NCBI GenBank assembly: GCA_905221605.1
Contig: CAJNDS010002225.1
Coordinates: 41,001-105,000, forward strand
Direction: 5' to 3'
DNA: 64,000 bases
DNA from: Symbiodinium natans
Lineage: Eukaryota > Sar > Dinophyceae > Suessiales > Symbiodiniaceae
A program made the position numbers and the translations under genes. The number at the start of each line of letters is the position of its first letter. Position 1 is the stretch's first letter. Positions 46,666 to 52,600 of this stretch are shown here, piece after piece. Under the pieces are notes generated by a model, which was not told the origin of the DNA, ran no database searches, and was given only the letters and a program-made list of their open reading frames with translations.

Positions 46666-49600
46666 TATACATGCTCTTGCATATACATATTATATGTTTT
46701 TTGCACTTGTTCGGGTGGTTCTGCAGGGTACTCGTATCTTTGAAAACTTGTGAACCTCATCAGTGAACCACATTGTAAGGCTTCGCGGCGTGTCCTTTTT
46801 ATTGGTCCTGAAAGCTTCTTTATCAGGCTCTGCAAAGTTCTGTCGAAAGGTTGGATAAGGCTGCCCCTCGACCAAAAGGCCACAAAGAGTGTTGGTTAAA
46901 CATCTTCTTCCCTGTCAAGGCAGGTCAATGATGCATCGAGCCCTCATGCCGCACCAGGCCCAAGAGCATGGGTTTTGGGTTTAGGGTTTAGGGTTTAGGG
47001 TTTAGTAGGTTTAGGGTTTTGGGTTTAGGGCTGCATGGAGGTCGACCTGTGAGAAGACAGCCACTCCGGACTCACATCAGGCATCATGGCCCTGGCCTTC
47101 CGCAGGGCAACCGCCCCAGCACGCTGGGCTTTCATCACCTGCTTGGATGAGGTCGCGCTCATCGCCTTTGAAAGCACAAACGGCTGCAGGTTCGGGTTGC
47201 GGATGTGCTGCGTGCGAGGCCCACACCACTTTCTCACGTTGGCCTGCAGGCCCTGCACCCCCGAGGGGCCGATGACGACTTTACCTGAATCCCCCGCCGA
47301 GGTGGTGAGCACGCGCTTGTGCCACGAACTTTGAAATACATGAGCGATCACGGGGTTGACGAAGTTTACAAAGGCGTAGCCTTTGTGTTGCTTGCAGTCG
47401 AAGGTGTACGGCACGTAGCAGAAGTCATAGAAGTGCTGGAAGCCGAAGCGGTTCAACTGCTCCATGAGGTCGTGCTGTGTCATGAGCCTTGGCAACCGGT
47501 TGATCATCATAGTGGTGGCGCTGGTTTGCGGATGTGCATCTGATACCCCCCCCCCCCCGCAGAGGAAGGAAGCCTCAACCCAACCCACTGGACTGTTTCC
47601 TCATCGTCGGTGTCCGGAGGACACAGCTCCGCAAGTCCGGCACAGGGGTCCGAGTCAAGCTCGCAGCTGGCGTCGCTGAGTTCGAAGGGTGTGTAGCCGG
47701 AGTAGCTGCGGGATCGACGGAGGGTGCTCTGAACGGGAGAAGACTCTTCACTGAATGTGAGAAACGCCCGTGGCAAAGGCGGCAGACGAGATTCCATGAA
47801 GTCCATGGCTGAGTGCTCAGGTTCGATGGCTCGCCTGCCCCAGCGCGGAGGCTTGATTCCGAAAAATCCGAGCGGCATTCAAGTCTCCAGCTGGAACTTT
47901 CCTAAACCCTAAACCCTAAACCCTAAACCCTAAACCCTAAACCCTAAACCCTAAACCCTAAACCCTAAACCCTAAACCCTAAACCCTAAACCCTAAACCC
48001 AAACCCTAAACCCCTAAACCTTTGAATTGCGCGGCTCTAAGCTTGTACTCCCCAGAAAGTGCTGGCCTTTTGGGCTCATACCCGCAGAAGCCAACTGAAC
48101 TCGCGGAACCCTAAACACTAAACCGCAGCTTATGTCATGTGGTACTGTGTAATACAGGGGCCTTAATCATTCGAATAGGGTTTGGGGTAGATATTCTAGT
48201 ATAGTTTTGTACGGACCATAAGAGACTACTGCTAGTAGTTGTTCCGAATCCTATGTTCTCTGCTATTTTGCTCAAGTAGCCCCAACAAATCAAAATGATT
48301 TTACTTCTAGGGGCAGGATTACAATCTTTATTAGTTGTGGTTTCTATTTCAAATACTAGTAAACCCGAAACCCTAGACCCTACCCCCCAAACCCTAAACC
48401 CTAAACCCTAAACCCTGACCCTAAACCCTAAACCCTAAACCCTAAACCTTCCCACGTCTTTTGGTGTGACGTGCACATGTGGCTGATTGCGCGGAGACTC
48501 TGGTCCAGGTAGCCCAGCACTGCGAACCCGATCGCTGGAAGAATGGCGTACCTTTGGGGTTTAGGGTTTAGGGTTTAGGGTGTAGGGTGTAGGGTTTAGG
48601 GCTCAGGGTTAAGCTGAAAACCACCACACTTGCACAATCTTGCATACCTTCGTGAAGGCAATGAAGCCACTGTGCCGTGGTGGGCTTCTTTAACTTCCCA
48701 GTAAGGCATGCTGGTGCATCATGAACGAGGATGGCCCTTAAAGCCCTCTGAAAAGACAATTTAGGGTTTAGGGTTTAGGGTTTAGGGTTTAGGGTTTAGG
48801 GTTGAGGGTTTAGGGGTTTAGGGTTTAGGGTTTAGGGTTTAGGGGTTTCGGGTTTAGGGTTTAGGGTTTAGGGTTTAGGGTTTAGGGTTTAGGGTTTAGG
48901 GTTTAGGGTTTAGGGTTTAGGGTTTAGGGTTTAGGGTTTAGGGTTTAGGGTTTAGGGCAATCCTAAACACCATCCTCTTAAACCCAATAAGACAAGATCA
49001 AATATCCCGAGAACCTAAACCTCGAGCTTCCGCAGAAAGGGGTCCCTGTTTTGGGGGATCCCTTTAAGGGGCTTCTCCTTCTATTTGGGCTATAAAGGGG
49101 GTACCCCTATTTTTGAGAAATGCCCACCTAGTCAAGCAAAGATGGGGGGGGACTTCTAGTTCGCCACAAAGGCACGGGATGCCCCACAAGGGGAAGTCCT
49201 TCTCGATGCCCATGGGGTTCACGATCCAGTTGCGCTTCTCGCCCGTGGCCAGTGTCAGGGACGGTGAGAGCTCGGCATCCACGGTGAGCATGCGCAGGTT
49301 CGTGTCGCTGGAGTAGATGGCTGCCAGGGCGGATGCCGACACCAGCGCGATGGTCACCGCGAAGTTGGCCATGAGGTTGCCTCGAGGTTTCTAAAAAGGC
49401 CAGGTGCGAAGGTCCCCCGTCCCTATCTCCGTTCGGCGGAACCATTTCTTACTACTTTCTTTAAACCAGCATTAGCATTCTTACTTGCTTCTCAATGCTT
49501 GCCAAGCCCTCAACCCAAATCTTATTTAAAAAAAACCAAAAAAAACCAAAAAAAAACCAAAAAAAAACAAAAAAACAACACACGAAGCTCTCAAGACCAT

Positions 49601-52600
49601 CCCAGCCACGGAGGGCCCGGATGAGCCACGGGGTGCGACGGAAGTACGACAGGTACGAGGCGAGGCCTCGGCGGCAGCGCTGGATTGAGACTTGGGGGGC
49701 TCAAGGGTTGGATCAGGCTCTTATGATTCTTGTTAGTACTCCTATTGGTAGTAATAGTGGTACAATTATTATGGTTCATATGCTGCCTGTCGCCAAAAGG
49801 TTCGAGATAGAAAGAGGTATTCGAAATGCATATTAATTCAAAGTTCGCAAGTCTGAGGCACAAGGAGTTGGGCACTTCGTTCTCAAGGGCTTATGTAATG
49901 TTTTGGGGTTCAGTGGTGAGCTCTGGGGCCTCCAGCTGGGGGTGTCTAGTGCAGCCTCGCCACCGAAAGTGTAGACGAAGAGCAGCGTCTCGAACATAGC
50001 GGCCGTCAAGGTCATCTGGTTGTCCGTGAAGTTGCGGATGATTGGCAGAACTCCGTCAATGATGAAGATGAGGGAAATGAGCCCAGCAAAGACGTCCTCA
50101 AAACTTCTTTACGCTAACAAGCAGAATTGTGCCACAACAACAGTGCCCTCTCCGCGCTTTCTGTGCTTGCTGGCCACTAAACCATCCAGTCATGATATCT
50201 TCCAGCCACATCTGACCCGAACTAAGCCCTTCAGCCCGAATGTGCGAACACGAAGCAAGAAACCGTTGAATCCCTTAACCTGCACCCAGCTGGTTTAGGC
50301 TGTAGGGTTTAGGGTGAACCCTATAACCCTAAACCCTAAACCCTAAAACCTAAACCCTAAACCCTAAAAGGCCACAAACCCGGCGTCCTCGCTGAACATG
50401 GTCACATGCTTCATGAGGGCACAGAGGTCGAAGATCGACACCAGGATGGTAAACAAGGAGCACCACATGCAGACCCAGAAGTAGTAGGGCATGAACTCCA
50501 AGTCCATCTGAGGTTTAGGGTTCAGGGTTCACGGTTGAGGGTTTAGGGTTTAGGGTTTAGGGTTAGGGTTTAGGGGTTTAGGGTTTAGCCTCTGATGGAC
50601 GTTGGGTTTGGGCTGCGGTGAGCTTAGGTGCCCTGCTCGTCTCCTCTGCCAGCGGCTTTGCTTCATAGCTACCGAAGCTAGCACTGCCACAAGTGTTAAA
50701 CCCTGAACCCTAAACCCTGAAACCTGAAACCCTAAACCCTAAACCCTAAACCCTAAACCCTAAACCCGAACCCGTGGGCTGGCAAGCTGCGGCCACGGCC
50801 AGGTCGTAGCACACCAGGCTGTACGCCAAGAACCTGTGACTGGGTTTAGGGTTTAGGGCTAAGGGTTTAGAGTTTAGAGTGCAGGGTTTAGGGTTTAGGG
50901 TTTAGGGTGTCGGGTTTAGGGTTTAGGGTTTAGGATAGGCCAAGCCAAGAACCTGTGACTGGCTGGTAAGGGAACCTAGACTACGGCCAAGCTACCACAA
51001 TCTATCGAGCTTAGGGTTTAGGGCGTAGGGTTTTGGGGTTTAGGGGTTTAAGATTCAGGGTTTGGTGTTTAAGGTTTAGGATGAAGGGTTTCGGGGCTTA
51101 GGGCTGATTGCACGATGGGCTTGGCGCGGCTTCGGGTCTTGATGTTTCGAAGGGCTGCTCAGCAACTGCTTCCCAACAAGAACGGCACACAGGGAACATG
51201 CCGTGCCTTAAGCAAGGATGTAGTCGGGTTTAGGGTTTACGGTTTCGGGCTTAGGGTTTAGGGTTTAGGGTTTAGGGTTTAGGGTTTAGGGTTTGGGGTT
51301 TAGGGTTCCGGGTTCCTAAACCCTAAACCAAGACCGAAACCCTTGGTAAGCTCAGGACGGCCCGGTTGCCCCAAGGATGGAGAGCGGCTGGCCGGCGAAC
51401 CTGAGGTTAACTCATGGTGTAAGAGTTCAGAGCTGAGGGTTTAGGGTTTAGGGTTTAGGGTTTAGGGTTTAGAGTTTAGGGTTTAGGGTTTAGGGTTTAG
51501 GGTTCAGGGTTTAGGGTTAGGGCTTAGGGTTTCGGATTTAGGAATTCAGGGCTTTGGGTTTAGGTTTAGGGTGAAGGAAGTAGGTTTATAGGGTTTCGAA
51601 ATGAGCCCTAAGCGCTGCGGTGCACTCTTCGAGCAAGAAGCGTGGAGAAGAGCATGCCGCTGAGGCAGGTGGACATAATCATTTCCAGCACCTGGGTTTA
51701 AGGTTTAGGGTTTAGGGTTTAGGGTATGGGGTTTAAGGTGTAGGGTTTAGGGTTTAGGGTTTAGGGTTTCTGGTGGCTGGGAGTCTCTTTCGGTAGGCTT
51801 CGAAGAAGCATGTGCCAGGGACTAGAGGGACCCTTTTCAGGGGCTTTAGGGATTATTTACGGGTATTTGGGGCCCACTCAGGTAGGTAGGGACGATAATT
51901 AGAAGGCATAAAAAAAGGGTCCTATAGGGGAAGAAGATGAAGGTCCCTTCTACTCCAGGGTTAGGGTTACCCTAAACCCTAAACCCTAAACCCTAAACCC
52001 TAAACCCTAAACCCTAAACCCTAAACCCTAAACACTCCTTTTACCCCTTAGCATCTGTTCTACGTGGTGCCTTAGTGCCCCGCATTGCTCGGGGAATGTG
52101 CATGTCGGGCCACACATGAGAGAAGGATCCGGAGCTCCGTTCAAAGCGAGGCTTCAAGATTAGGGTTTAGGGTTTAGGGTTTAGGGTTTAGGGTTTAGGG
52201 TTAAGGGTTTAGGGTTTAGGGTTTAGGGTTTAGGGTTTAGGGTTTAGGGTTTAGGGTTTAGGGTTTAGGGTTTAGGGCTTAGGGTTTAGGGTTTAGGGAT
52301 TAGAGTCTAGGGTTTAGGGTTAGGGTTTAGGGTACGAATGCACTGCTCGCCGCTAAAGATGAACGGCGGGCAGGCGCACGGTCTTCAGTAGAGGTGCCAA
52401 ATCCTCGTCTTAATGGCCCATCTTTATGGCAACCCTAGCATATCCCTCTACGACCCTGGCGGGCGTGGTCAAGGGTACTTGGAGGTTCATGGTACTCATT
52501 CACCAATTATAACTGTACTTATAGCCCACTAATTAGCCCCTTCAAGTGCCCTCATATGCTTATAAGTACACTTATAAGTACAGTTACCCTAACCCTAAAC

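Noticed and set aside
45795-46766. Plus frames of 84-213 codons
   Set aside because: His/Thr/Arg- or Ile/Tyr-rich, following CAC and ATAC repeats; no splice or family support.
49064-49372. 102-codon minus ORF as a separate small secreted protein
   Set aside because: Its first part is SLC4 exon 12; the apparent start Met is internal and the C-terminal part is intron.
50020-50298. 92-codon plus ORF
   Set aside because: Antisense to SLC4 exon 10.
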